DNA of 64,000 nucleotides from Streptomyces sp. ALI-76-A. GTDB lineage: Bacteria > Actinomycetota > Actinomycetes > Streptomycetales > Streptomycetaceae. The translations under genes and the position numbers were made by a program. The stretch lies in NCBI RefSeq assembly GCF_030287445.1, contig NZ_JASVWB010000004.1, positions 930,001 through 994,000 of the forward strand, written 5' to 3'. The notes under the pieces were generated by a model. The model did no database searches, had not been told where the DNA came from, and saw nothing but the letters and a program-made list of their open reading frames with translations. This document shows, one piece after another, positions 8,168-17,854 of this stretch (within the stretch, counting starts at the first letter, position 1; every line of letters begins with the position of its first letter).

Positions 8168-8819
8168 AAGCTAGACCGTATCGAGCACGTCTTGGACCGC
8201 TTCCCGGTCCGGGTGTTCGCCTTCGACGAGTTCGGCCCGCTCGGGACCGGAAGGCGTTGAAGTGGAAGGTGGTCGGGAAGAGCACCCGGCGTGCCGATCC
8301 GGCCCACCGGCGGCAGTTGCTGGGCCGAACAGACCCGGCCCGACCGGCTGCCGGCCACCTACCACCGTACCCATGGAGTCAGGTACTTCCATGGCTGCTA
8401 CTCGGTGGGCGACGACGCGTTATGGGGTGCGAACCGCCGCAGGAAGGGGGCCGTGAACACGCTGGCCGCGCTGAAGTCGATCCGCGCCGCCCGCCTGGGC
8501 GGCGCCCCGATCTACGTGATCACGGACAATGTGTCGGCCCGCAAGGGCGCCGATATCCGCCGCTGGGCGAAGAAACACAAGGTCGAGTTGTGCTTCACGT
8601 CGACCTACACCTCGTGGATGAACCCGATCGAGGCGAGGCGCACTTCGGACACCGCGGCAGTTCACCATCGCCAACTCGAACTGTCCCAACCACACCGTGC
8701 AGGACCGTGCCGTGCACGCGTACCTGCGCCGGCGCAACGCCAACGCCCGCCACCGCGATGTCCTGGCCGCCGAACGCAAGGAACGCGCCCGCATCCGCAG
8801 CGAGAAAGGCTTCCGCTGA
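8168..8819 (+). mobile_element. IS630-family transposase remnant
   Basis: Successive frames give LDRIEHVLDRFPVRVFAFDEFGPLG, then RPDRLPATYHRTHGVRYFHGCYSVGDDALWG, APIYVITDNVSARKGADIRRWAKKHKVELCFTSTY, SWMNPIEA and finally RRRNANARHRDVLAAERKERARIRSEKG. These are the DDE catalytic blocks (DEFG, DN, NPIE) of IS630 transposases. The N-terminal third is absent and at least two frameshifts separate the pieces, so it is dead. Confidence 0.8.
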
Positions 8820-9098
8820 GCGGACACCCCCTCACGACCGCGGCCTGACTCGGCGCACCTACGCGGTCCCAGCACTAGACAGCGGCTGGGCGGCGCGGGA
8901 CCGCGCGGTCCTGCCCACGACGTCCGGTGCCGGGACCGGCCGACCACGGAGCGGTTTCGGCCATCGTTTGGCATGCTCCTTTCACAATCGTGCTCGGGCG
9001 GGCACGCTGCTCCACTGTTCGCTCCACTCCGACTCGCACCGTCTGTTGTCCCGGGAGGCCGGCCTCGGCGCCCGGTCCCCACCGCAGAAGGAGTACGT

Positions 9099-10109
9099 GT
9101 GAGAGGCATACCTCGCGTCACCGGAGCCCGTGGCTCCCTCCTCGGCGCCCTTGTCGGCGTCACCGCGCTGTTGACGACCGGCGTCCTGGCCGCACCGGCC
9201 GGCGCCGCCCCGCCGAGGCCCGACGCCGCCGTGCGCTCGGTCTCCGCCGACGCGCAGCGCCACGCCCAGCAGTTCTGGACGCCCGAACGGATGAAGGCGG
9301 CGACGCCGCTCGACCTGGTGACCGTCGCCGACCGCGTCGACCGCGGCTCGGCTCCCGCCCAGGGCCGGAAGATCACCGTCGACCCCACCACACCGAACGC
9401 GGTACCCGTCGACGCGGGGGTCATGGCTTTCCCCAGCGGCGGCGGGCAGTGGACCGGCGGGGGTGCGGTCCTCTCCACGGCGGGGCGGGTGTTCTTCACC
9501 TACCAGGGCCGTACGGCGTCCTGCTCCGGTAACGCCGTCACCAGCGCCAACAAGAGCACGGTGATCACGGCGGGCCACTGCGTGAAGCTGGAAGGGGCCT
9601 GGCACACCAACTGGGTCTTCGTCCCCGGCTACCACGACGGCCAGGCTCCCTACGGCAGGTGGACCGCGTCGAAGACCCTGTCCACGCCGCAGTGGACGGC
9701 GAGCGAGGACATCAACTACGACATCGGCGCCGCCGTCGTCGCCCCGCTGGACGGAAAGCGGTTGACGGACGCCGTCGGCGGACAAGGGCTGGCCTTCAAC
9801 ACCGGCTACAACCTCGCCATGTACTCCTTCGGCTTCCCCGCGGCGTCGCCGTACGACGGGGAGAAGTTCATCTACTGCAGCGGCACCACCAACCGGGACT
9901 TCCTCCTGTCCAACGACCACGGCATGACCTGCAACATGACCGGCGGTTCGAGCGGCGGGCCGTGGTTCACGCAGTTCAACGAGTCCACCGGCACGGGTCT
10001 GCTGTCCTCGGTGAACAGCTTCAAGTACAACTTCCTGCCGAACCGGATGTACGGCCCGTATTTCGGTGCCGACGCCCAGAACCTCTACCAGACGGCTCAG
10101 TCGTCCTGA
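9099..10109 (+). CDS. Secreted trypsin-like serine protease
   Basis: This is a 336-residue preproprotein. Residues 1-37 form a signal peptide (Arg-rich start, LLGALVGVTALLTTGVLAA core, cleavage near AGA-A). A propeptide of about 80 residues follows, then a chymotrypsin-fold protease with TAGHC (His160), NYDIG (Asp208) and GGSSGGPW (Ser285). All three catalytic residues are in order. The GTG start at 9099 follows GAAGGAG by five bases; an upstream in-frame ATG would add a non-signal-like stretch. It stands alone between IS remnants and ends in its own hairpin terminator. Likely role is extracellular protein breakdown. Confidence 0.9.
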   Translation: MRGIPRVTGARGSLLGALVGVTALLTTGVLAAPAGAAPPRPDAAVRSVSADAQRHAQQFWTPERMKAATPLDLVTVADRVDRGSAPAQGRKITVDPTTPNAVPVDAGVMAFPSGGGQWTGGGAVLSTAGRVFFTYQGRTASCSGNAVTSANKSTVITAGHCVKLEGAWHTNWVFVPGYHDGQAPYGRWTASKTLSTPQWTASEDINYDIGAAVVAPLDGKRLTDAVGGQGLAFNTGYNLAMYSFGFPAASPYDGEKFIYCSGTTNRDFLLSNDHGMTCNMTGGSSGGPWFTQFNESTGTGLLSSVNSFKYNFLPNRMYGPYFGADAQNLYQTAQSS

Positions 10110-10119
10110 CGACACGCAC

Positions 10120-10168
10120 GGCCGAGATCCGCGACCACGGGCACTCACCCCGATCGTGGCTCTCGGCC
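10120..10168 (+). terminator. Hairpin terminator after the protease
   Basis: GGCCGAGA (10120-10127) and CCACG (10135-10139) pair with CGTGG (10155-10159) and TCTCGGCC (10161-10168), giving a long GC-rich stem 11 bases after the protease stop. No T-run follows, as is usual in streptomycetes. Confidence 0.7.
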
Positions 10169-10320
10169 GGCTGCGGACGGTGTTCCGGGGAAAGCCTCCA
10201 GCAGTGCGTCACCTTCCGTGCTGTGGGTGTGTCAATGCAACGGCCCTGTCTCACATGGGGTGTGACGGAGAGTCATGGAGGTCGTTGAGACGTGATCGAA
10301 GATGCCAAGAAGCGCGTTCA

Positions 10321-10704
10321 ATGCGCGTCGCCGTACGTCAGCAGTACATGGACCCGGCCATCCCTGAGTTCGTGGGCATCACGGCCCCGGTCGTGACCTG
10401 CTGGACCGCAGCCCACGCCGACCTGCACTGGGCTCACGTCACCGCGCCGCTGAGGATTCTGGACTGGGAGGGCGGGGGGCAGGCTCCGGAGGGGTTCGAC
10501 GCCGCCACACGCTACGCCTACACGCTGCTCCAGCCCGACACTGCCGCCCGCGTCCGCGACGCCTTCCCCCTCCTGGGCGGCCCGGCTGCCCTCGCCGCCG
10601 AAGCCACTGTGTGCGCCCAGCTGCCGCAGACCGTGGTCCGCGGCGACAATTCCACCCTCGAAGACCAGATCCGGGCTTGGTCCGCGGAACTCCGCCGCCG
10701 CTAG
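10321..10704 (+). pseudogene. C-terminal fragment of an APH-like phosphotransferase
   Basis: The 127-residue reading contains TAAHADLHWAHVTAPLRILDWEGGGQAPEGFDAA, which corresponds to the catalytic HGDLHxxN and metal-binding D-W/D motifs of aminoglycoside-phosphotransferase-like kinases, with Asn replaced by His. The ATP-binding N-lobe (about 150 residues) is missing and no frame upstream supplies it. It may be a truncated remnant, or a small expressed protein of unknown function. Confidence 0.5.
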
Positions 10705-10830
10705 CGCCCTCGCTTCAGTGAAGCTCAAGCCGGACACGCTGCGCTTGGCCGGGCGTCCCTGGACGCGCCATGTCAGTGCCGGAGCCTGGTCTTTCGCTTG
10801 GTCCCGGCAGACGGGGCAGCAGCTGAGGGG

Positions 10831-11811
10831 TCAGATGATATTCAGGTGCAGGCGTACGGTGATGCCGCGCTCGGTGGTCTGGGCTTCCGTCAGGTCGCAC
10901 AGCTGCCGCACGGCCCACAGGCCGTGGCCGCGTATCTGCTCGGGGTCCGGCGGCAGGTATCCGAGGGTCCATCCGGTCTCGGCACCATCGGCGGTGCTGC
11001 CGCGGTCCTTGATGTCGCAGATGACCCTGTGGCCGGTGCGCCAGACGGCGATCTCGCCAGCGCCGCCGCCGTGCTGGACAGCGTTGGTGGCCACTTCGTT
11101 GGCAGCGAAGACGAGACGTTCCGTCCCAGATGGAGACATTCCCAGCGTCGTTGCCGCCTTTGCGACGAAAGACCGCACAGCGTTCAGGTCAGCGTCGAAG
11201 CGCATGGCAACCTTTCCCTCGGCGGGCGGCGGTGACAGTTGCCTGTCCCAGACGCCGCCCAGGGGCTCGGCATAGTGTCCGCTGGTGTCGGAGGCCGGGC
11301 CGGTCACCAACTGAGGATGGGTGCGCCGGGCGTCGGCGACGACCTGCTCGGGCAGGGCCCGGGCGTCGTAGGGGCAGATGATCCACGCCGGGCAGTCGGC
11401 GAATGCGATGTTGATGACCGACTCGTAGCGGGTCCACTCGTCGGTTTCCAGCGCGTCACGTCCGTGCCAGACAGGCTCCCCGATCACCCGGACCCGCGGA
11501 TGCCGACCGGTGGCGGTGCGCTCGTCGACGTAGCGGTAGTAGGCGCCCAGGGTCCGCCCGGGTGCCTTGTACCAGTCATCGGCCGCGATGAACTCCACAG
11601 CCTGGGCGGCGCTGCCCAGCTGTTGGCGCAGCAGGTCGATGTTGGCGGGTGTGGTGACGGCCAGCACTGCGTCGTCCTGCTCCAGGCCGTCCAGGCAGAA
11701 CGGGACGGTCGCGGTCAGGAACTCCTCGTCGGAACCGTAGATCAGGCCTTGGTGGATCAGACGCGGGGACCGGTCCGGCCGGCAGGCGGGTGTGTCGATC
11801 GCGTTGGTCAT
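10831..11811 (-). CDS. MEDS-domain anti-sigma factor with HATPase kinase domain
   Basis: This is a 326-residue protein. Residues 1-175 form a MEDS (methanogen/methylotroph DcmR sensory) domain (LIHQGLIYGSDEEFLTATVPFCLDGLEQDDAVLAV, later PAWIICPYDAR), and about 200-320 form an RsbW-like histidine-kinase-type ATPase with the N box NEVATNAVQHGGG and the G motif RGHGLWAVRQLCD. Such proteins sequester a sigma factor and phosphorylate STAS antagonists. Its ATG overlaps the stop of the upstream MEDS-STAS gene (ATGA at 11808-11811), so the two are translationally coupled and probably interact. Confidence 0.85.
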   Translation of the reverse strand: MTNAIDTPACRPDRSPRLIHQGLIYGSDEEFLTATVPFCLDGLEQDDAVLAVTTPANIDLLRQQLGSAAQAVEFIAADDWYKAPGRTLGAYYRYVDERTATGRHPRVRVIGEPVWHGRDALETDEWTRYESVINIAFADCPAWIICPYDARALPEQVVADARRTHPQLVTGPASDTSGHYAEPLGGVWDRQLSPPPAEGKVAMRFDADLNAVRSFVAKAATTLGMSPSGTERLVFAANEVATNAVQHGGGAGEIAVWRTGHRVICDIKDRGSTADGAETGWTLGYLPPDPEQIRGHGLWAVRQLCDLTEAQTTERGITVRLHLNII

Positions 11812-12704
11812 CCCACGGCCCCCCGGGGAGTAACGACCAGGGCGTCCTGCTGGTCGAAGCCGGTCACGCTGATCACCTGGCACAGCATCGGGGTCAGTTC
11901 CACGACCCGCAGACGGCGGCCAGGTGTGAACTTCTCGGCGGTGTGCGCCAGCACGCGCAGGCCCGCCAGGTCGATGAACTCCAAGCCGCTCATGTCCACG
12001 CGTACGTCCCCTGGCCAATGGAGGGTGGTCTCCAGGGCTTCGGCCAGCGCGGTGGTGGTGCGGTAGTCAACGGAGCCGACGACGCGCAGGGTGCGTTGTC
12101 CTTCCGTGAAGGAGGGAAGGATGCGCAGCAGAGCGCTGCTGTGCAGTGCCTCGGCCTGCACCGTGCCGGGGTGGTAACGGTCGAAGGCGCGCAGCTGGTC
12201 GGTGCTGAACAAGCGGGCGTCGTACTGGCAGACGGCCGATGCGGGCTGGCCGGCGAACAGTTCATTGACCTTGGCCTCGTACTCGGCGAGCTGGTCGGCT
12301 CCGGGGACGTCGCGCAGACCCCAGCTCATCTCCCCGCTGACCCGGAGACCGGTATAGCCCGCTTTGAGGCTGTCGGCCACTTCCTGTTGCAAGGTGGCGA
12401 CCATCGCTTCGGCGTCGAAGCGGCCCGAGGCGAGGTAGCCGTCATCGGCGGTGGCCACCTGCAACTGGCCGCGCGACACGGCGGCGTCCGCGTCGGCGCC
12501 GACCGACCGCAGCCAGCCGAGCACCGTGGCAGGGTCCTGCCGCTCCGCGAAGTACCGCACCCGCTCCCCAAGCGCCAAGCCCTTGGACAGATAGGCAGTG
12601 ACCACCCGGCGCTGCTCGCCGTCGTCGGCGAACGCCAGGCACGCATGATCGCCGTGCCCCAGTTCTTGGACCGGCCGTTCCCTACCGTCCTGCGTTATCA
12701 CCAC
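11808..12704 (-). CDS. MEDS-STAS anti-sigma-factor antagonist
   Basis: This protein has a MEDS domain (GHGDHACLAFADD...ASAVCQYDARLFS, about residues 10-185) and a C-terminal STAS domain with VRVDMSGLEFIDLAGLRVL, where the Ser after Asp-Met is the usual phosphorylation site. It should bind and be phosphorylated by the coupled ATPase gene that follows. The start is uncertain: the GTG at 12704 has GAGG-type purines close by and begins just before the domain, while an in-frame ATG at 12773 would add 23 residues of low conservation without a ribosome site. Confidence 0.8.
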   Translation of the reverse strand: MVITQDGRERPVQELGHGDHACLAFADDGEQRRVVTAYLSKGLALGERVRYFAERQDPATVLGWLRSVGADADAAVSRGQLQVATADDGYLASGRFDAEAMVATLQQEVADSLKAGYTGLRVSGEMSWGLRDVPGADQLAEYEAKVNELFAGQPASAVCQYDARLFSTDQLRAFDRYHPGTVQAEALHSSALLRILPSFTEGQRTLRVVGSVDYRTTTALAEALETTLHWPGDVRVDMSGLEFIDLAGLRVLAHTAEKFTPGRRLRVVELTPMLCQVISVTGFDQQDALVVTPRGAVG

Positions 12705-13117
12705 TGCCTCACAGTCCTCATCACCCCGTGCCCGCCGGCACGCGTACACCCTTCTCCCATCGAGCCAACCCACAGACAGAACGAGAGTATCGCCCAGGCT
12801 CGACTCCTCGGCCCTCCGGCAGTTTGCCGGGGGGTAACCCTAGGCCGGCTGCTGCGCCGCGAAGGTGACAGCCGCCCACTCCGACCTGCAGTGAGCGGTG
12901 TGCATCGTGAAGGTGCTGGTCACAGGTCTGGCGTGAGTTGTCTTCGGCGTACTCGTGCTGGACGTCGGCGGCAGTCTGAGGTGTAGATCGTCTGGCAGGT
13001 GCGGGTTTTGCGATGGGTGGACCTCGAGGTGCATGAGCGGACCACCGCGCGCCGCGCGGAACGGGGGCACCGAAGCTGCTGGGCTATTGCGGGAGCAGAA
13101 GCCTTTGGTCGGGTCAC
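12705..13117. other. Intergenic stretch without a supported gene
   Basis: Open readings exist on both strands but their composition is Arg/Pro/Ser-rich shadow-like and none has a convincing start. The promoter of the MEDS-STAS/MEDS-ATPase pair should lie near 12720-12800. Confidence 0.4.
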
Positions 13118-13182
13118 CAAACTTTCTCACCCAGCAGCGCTCCGGCGACGACAAACTTTCTCACCCAGCAGCGCTCCGGCGA
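13118..13182. repeat. Two-copy 34-bp tandem repeat
   Basis: A 31-base string beginning CAAACTTTCTCACCCAGCAG occurs at 13118-13148 and again at 13152-13182, a period of 34 bases. Only two copies exist, so it is not a CRISPR array. Confidence 0.8.
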
Positions 13183-13311
13183 GGACAGGACGGATACTGC
13201 GCCGTTGACACGGCGAACACGACGAGACCGCGAGCGTATGTACTGACAGGTGTCTGCCTCGGTCAGGCGCTGGCCGCGATGCTCGTGGCATGACCAAAAC
13301 GAGTGTCCCGA

Positions 13312-13459
13312 TCACCGTCTTCGCCTCACCCTGGACTGCGACGTGTTGACCTTGCCGGGAGCCGACCTGCGCATCGTCACCTACACAGCGGCCCCGGGAA
13401 CCCGCGGCGCCGACCAACTCGATCTCATGCGTGCGTCCCGGCTCAGCGAAGCCCGCTGA
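13312..13459 (+). pseudogene. MmyB-type XRE regulator C-terminal remnant
   Basis: LTLDCDVLTLPGADLRIVTYTAAPGTRGADQLDLMRAS matches the end of the ligand-binding domain found in MmyB-like helix-turn-helix regulators, which is usually followed by the C-terminal stop. The helix-turn-helix half (about 200 residues) is absent. Confidence 0.5.
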
Positions 13460-13639
13460 CAATCGGGGCGTTGAGGAACTCGTTCGGCATCTGGCCGTTC
13501 ATCGCAAACATCCTGCGGGGTGCTGGGAGTTCTTCTTCGCCGCGCTGCCCTGGGCGCATGGTCGGGGCACCTCCAGATGCCAGCAGTCCAGGGGCGGTCT
13601 TCTGATCCTGGGTCGACTGAATCGAGGCACGCGGCGGCC

Positions 13640-13798
13640 GGCCACCCGGTTCGACCGAGGCACCTACCGCCGCCGCAACGTCTCGAGCGCGGCTTCAACC
13701 GCCTCAAGCCGTGGCGCGGACTGGCCACTCGCTATGACAAAACCCGTGAGTCCTACCAAGCCGCCGTCACCATCGTCTCAGTCCTGCTCTGGACCTGA
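13640..13798 (+). mobile_element. IS5-type transposase C-terminal remnant
   Basis: FDRGTYRRRNV followed, one frame over, by ERGFNRLKPWRGLATRYDKT and ESYQAAVTIVSVLLW is the conserved end of streptomycete IS5-family transposases (the E of the DDE triad lies in ERGFN). Only about 50 codons remain. Confidence 0.7.
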
Positions 13799-13814
13799 CC
13801 GCTGAAGACGATCT

Positions 13815-15308
13815 CTACGGCTGCGACAGGGCCTCCCGGACAGCGTCGATGCCGAGAGCCAGGTCCGCATGGAAGCTCTGGTGGAGGTCGAAGTCCCGGG
13901 TCATGTCGACGTAGTAGCCGTCCGGCAGGGTCGACTCGGCACGCGAGAGGTCGCTGTTCAGTCGGTCGAGTTGGTGGATCATCCGGTGAGTGTCGCTCAG
14001 GGACTGCGTGAGGGCCTCGGCGAGCGGGCCGCCGAACTGAGGGGAGCCGTTCCCACCGGGCCGCTGCAACGCGCGCAGCGCCGCCCGCACCGCCGCGCGC
14101 CGGAACTCGGCCAGGGCGAGAGCCGCATCGATCCCGTCGTAGGAGACCTCGTTCGTCCAGGGGCCGTCATGGGTGAGGCCCGACGCCAGGAAGCCGACGC
14201 GGCGCGGGACGTCGAGGTCCTGTACCGCGTCGAACATCGGCGCGGCGAGCGCGGCGTCCTGTGCCAGTGCGATCGCGAAAGCCTGGGCGTCCTCCCTCCG
14301 GAACCCGTCCCTGGTGGCCTGTGTACCGGACCTCTCGGCCTCCCGCCGGAACCGCTCCACCTGAAGGGCGAGCACCGCTCCGAGCCGTACAGCCGCCAGC
14401 TCGGCCGTGGGAAACCCGCCGACCGCGGCCTCGCGGCCCTGTGTGTCGAACCGGGCAAGGCCGGCCGCGTACGCCCGTACCCCGGACGGCGCGGGCTCGG
14501 CGGGGGAGTGCAGCACGGGTGCGCCGAAGGGCGGCACGGGGAGCGGGGAGCCGAGGTTCCACAGCGGCGGCACAGGGGCGCGGCGACCGGTGGCCCGGTC
14601 CGCACGAGTGGAGCCGCTCACCTCGTCCAGCCCTGTCCGCAGGTCGAGTACGGGATCCAGCGCGGCGGCCAGCTCGCCCAGCAGTTCCGCGAACCTGACG
14701 TCTGCTTCCGCGGACCCCTCGGCCGCCCCGGACCCCTCGGCCTCCCCAGGCGCCTCGGCACCTCTGGCCTGCCGTGCCACCGTCTCCGCTCCGAGCAACT
14801 GGCCGACGTGGCGCAGGGTGCGGTGCACCTTTGGCATCGACAGGCCCAGCTCGTACCCGATCGCTCCCGGCGCACAGCCGGCCAACCGATGGGCGGTAAC
14901 GTTGATTTGACGCTCGTTCAACTCTCTCAGCGGGGCGAGCACCACCGCCGTCCGGGCCTGCGCCAAGGCGTCGGTGCTGCCCTTTCCCAGGAGGGCGGGC
15001 ACCGTCCCGTGCGCAGGGTGCAGCACCCCGCAGCCGCCGCCGACGGTCATCCGGCACGTCCAGGCCCGCAGCGCCTGCGCGGTGACCACGGGGGTCCTGG
15101 TGTTCTTCGCGGCCTCGGCCGCGTTCGCGCCCAGCAGGTCCATCCAGCGCCGGGCCACCGTCATCGAGTCTTGGGCCAGTCGCGCCGCCTCCACCAAGTC
15201 CGCGCCCCGCAGCAGGCACAGGGCAACGAGCGGCCCCGCATGCGCCCGGTAGTAGTCCCCGAACTCGACCCCGCTGACGGACGCCGTACCCGCCGGATCT
15301 GTCACCAT
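13815..15308 (-). CDS. Sigma-70-region-like protein with long C-terminal extension
   Basis: This is a 497-residue protein. Residues about 14-70 (FGDYYRAHAGPLVALCLLRGADLVEAARLAQDSM) resemble sigma-70 region 2 of ECF factors. Residues about 135-180 (LRELNERQINVTAHRLAGCAPGAIGYELGLSMPKVHRTLRHVG) resemble a region-4 helix-turn-helix. The 300 residues after this are alanine-rich, helical and unfamiliar. I took the ATG at 15308, which has GGGAG six bases before it, over one at 15359 without a site. If functional it would be an atypical ECF-like regulator; the DNA-binding motifs are weak, so this is a cautious call. Confidence 0.6.
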   Translation of the reverse strand: MVTDPAGTASVSGVEFGDYYRAHAGPLVALCLLRGADLVEAARLAQDSMTVARRWMDLLGANAAEAAKNTRTPVVTAQALRAWTCRMTVGGGCGVLHPAHGTVPALLGKGSTDALAQARTAVVLAPLRELNERQINVTAHRLAGCAPGAIGYELGLSMPKVHRTLRHVGQLLGAETVARQARGAEAPGEAEGSGAAEGSAEADVRFAELLGELAAALDPVLDLRTGLDEVSGSTRADRATGRRAPVPPLWNLGSPLPVPPFGAPVLHSPAEPAPSGVRAYAAGLARFDTQGREAAVGGFPTAELAAVRLGAVLALQVERFRREAERSGTQATRDGFRREDAQAFAIALAQDAALAAPMFDAVQDLDVPRRVGFLASGLTHDGPWTNEVSYDGIDAALALAEFRRAAVRAALRALQRPGGNGSPQFGGPLAEALTQSLSDTHRMIHQLDRLNSDLSRAESTLPDGYYVDMTRDFDLHQSFHADLALGIDAVREALSQP

Positions 15309-15452
15309 TAGCCCAACTCCCGCGTGGTTATCACCACTTGTAGTGTCCGCGGAGTTCAAGGTAATGGCTCGACGCGCGGGGACGGACCGCCACGCCCCCT
15401 GGATTCGGCGAGGGCAGTCGCGTGGGCGATGCGCGGCGCAGCGGGACCCGGG

Positions 15453-15781
15453 TCAGCCGCCGAGGCCGGGTAGGTCGGGTACTACTCGACGCCCGAGACG
15501 TGCTGGACCACGGCAGGCGCCCGTCCTGGTCGTGCCGACCGAGGAGCAGGGTGCGGGTGTGGCCGGGGAGCCGGTGACCGGGCCCACGATCGCTCCTCGA
15601 TATGCCGCACTTTGTACTTCAGCCACCCACGCGCCGACGCCTGGTACGGGCTGTCCAGCCTTCTGAAGACGATCCCCTCCAGGCCCACAGCCGTCCAGGA
15701 CAGCTCCTGCGCCACCTGCTCAGGCTCGGTGGTCGCCGGGCACAGCGTCCACGGCGCCGACAGCCGGCGCGCTGCGGTCAT
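15453..15781 (-). pseudogene. ATP-dependent DNA ligase C-terminal remnant
   Basis: LCPATTEPEQVAQELSWTAVGLEGIVFRRLDSPYQ then GWLKYKVRH, and in the next frame VGPVTGSPATPAPCSSVG, correspond to the end of the adenylation domain (motif V, WLKYK) and the start of the OB fold of streptomycete ATP-dependent DNA ligases. The catalytic KxDG region is missing and one frameshift is visible near 15610. Confidence 0.65.
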
Positions 15782-15803
15782 GGATTCCAGCGCTGCCCTG
15801 CGG

Positions 15804-15897
15804 CGCCGGTATTCAAGTTGTCCCAGATGAGCACGATCGGGGCGCCGAGCTGCTGGTGGGCGGCGATCAGCAGGTCGCGGTACTCGGTCCAGGTGAA
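15804..15897 (-). mobile_element. Short IS630-type transposase fragment
   Basis: FTWTEYRDLLIAAHQQLGAP followed by IVLIWDNLNT is a DDE-superfamily endonuclease block containing the second catalytic Asp (WDNLN). About 30 codons survive between the ligase and Rhs remnants. Confidence 0.6.
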
Positions 15898-15963
15898 CTG
15901 CGTCTGCCGCCCCGATTGTGGTCGACATGCCACCCGGCCCGACGGAAGCGAGCTGCGCTGTGC

Positions 15964-17854
15964 GGGGCTTGCTCGGACTGCCCACACAGTTTCGCGGGCC
16001 GGACGGCACCCGCTGGCTCCAAGAGTTCGACGAACGCGGCAACCGCACTGCCGTCACCGATCCGGCAGGCTCCACCACCCGCTACGCCTATGACGACCGG
16101 GGCAGGCTTACCACTGTCACCGACGCCCTCGGCGCCACTACCACCGTTCGTTGCGACGCCGCTGGCCTGCCGGTGGAAGTGACCGACCCGGCCGGCGCCA
16201 CCACCCGGCTGGAACGCGACGCTCTGGGCCGCACGGTCCGCATCACCGACCCGGTGGGCGGCATCACCTGCCTCCAATGGGACGCGGACGGCAATCTCGC
16301 TCGCCGGACTGCCCCGGACGGTTCCACCCAGTCGTGGACCTACGACGGCGAAGGCAACTGCCTCAGCCACACCGACCCGGCCGGCGGCGTCTCCCGCTTC
16401 GAGTACACCCACTTCGACCTGCCGGCCGCCCGCACTCGGCCCGACGGCACTGGCTACACGTTCGAGCACGACACCCACCTATGGTCTACCCAGGTCACCG
16501 CCCCCCAGGGGCTTACCTCGACCTGGACACGGCCGGCCGAGTCACCGCCGTCCACGCTCAGGACTGGACCGAGCACTACGCCTACGACACCGTTGGCAAC
16601 CAGACCGAGGCGTCCTGGCCCGCCTCCCACCCCGGCCACGAGGCCACCGGACCGCGCACCTACACCGGAACCACCCTCACCCGCGCCGGAGACGTCCGCT
16701 TCGAGTACGACGCCCTCGGCCGGGTCGTCCTGCGCCAGAAAACCCGCCTCTCACGCAAACCCGACACCTGGCACTACGCATGGGACGCCGAAAACCGCCT
16801 CACCTCCGTCACCACCCCCGACGGCACCCGCTGGCGCTACCGCTACGACCCCCTGGGCCGCCGCACCGCCAAACAGCGCCTCGCCGACGACGGCGGGAGC
16901 ATCGCCGAGGAGATCCGTTTCACCTGGGACGGCACGACCTTGTGCGAACAAACGGTCCACACGCCGGACCTGCCGCATGTGATCGCCTTCACCTGGGACC
17001 ACCGCGGCCTGGCTCCGCTGTCCCAGACGGAACGCCTCCTCACCCCGGACGACCGCCAGGAAGAGATCGACCGGCGCTTCTTCGCCATCGCCACCGACCT
17101 CGTCGGCACGCCCACCGAACTCATCGACGAATCAGGTCACATCGCCTGGCGCGCCAGGCGCACCCTGTGGGGGACCACCGCCTGGACCCGCTCCAGTACC
17201 GCCTACACCCCCCTGCGCTTCCCCGGCCAGTACTACGACCCCGAGACCGGCCTCCACTACAACCTCTTCCGCCACTACGACCCCGAGACCGGCCGCTACA
17301 CCTCCCCAGACCCCCTCGGTCTGGGACCCGCACCGAACCCGGTCACCTACGTACACAACCCGTTCACCATCTGCGATCCGCTCGGCCTGTCGCCCTACTC
17401 GCGGTTCAAAGGACTAGGCTGGCTGACCGAGAAGCAACTCCAACGCCCGTCGTTCCGATACCAGCAACTCGTCACCGACCAGAGCTACGAGCAACAGTGG
17501 ATCCTGCCGGACGGCCGGGAAGTCCACATCGACGGCGGTCCACGCGACGGCTGGGTCACCGAAGCCAAGTGGACCGGCGGCGACAAATACGGCGAGTGGG
17601 AAAAATCCCCGTACAACCCCGCTTCTGACTTCTACGACGAGAACCGGCTCACCACCCAGACCGAGAAGCTGCTCGCCCTCAACGAGGACCTCAAGGGCAA
17701 GGGAGTCCGCTATATGGTGTCCAACGAATGGGGCGCCGCGCACGTGAACGAGGTGCTGTCCAAGGCCTTCCCCGAGGCCTACGCCAGCGGACAGCTCAAG
17801 GCCTATCACGTGCCCGGCAACGGTATGAGTGGAATGAGTTCATGGCTGCAGTGA
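15964..17854 (+). pseudogene. 5'-truncated, frameshifted Rhs protein with nuclease-like C-terminal toxin
   Basis: Many YD/Rhs repeats are seen (GNRTAVTDPAGSTTRYAYDDRGRLT and similar). One frame runs to about 16510 and the next continues to 17854, so there is a frameshift, and no signal or N-terminal domain exists. The Rhs core ends with PETGRYTSPDPLGL near 17320, as usual. The variable tip that follows (about 150 residues) contains REVHIDGGPRDGWVTEAKW, a D...ExK arrangement as in REase-fold polymorphic toxins. From about 16515 on the reading is uninterrupted, so the tip itself is intact. An immunity gene overlaps its end by 13 bases. Confidence 0.75.

Noticed and set aside
10321..10704. An aminoglycoside resistance gene.
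   Set aside because: Only the C-lobe half of the kinase fold is present and the catalytic Asn is replaced, so resistance cannot be supported.
13118..13182. Direct repeats that might suggest a CRISPR array.
   Set aside because: Only two copies with a 3-base gap, and no cas genes in the window.
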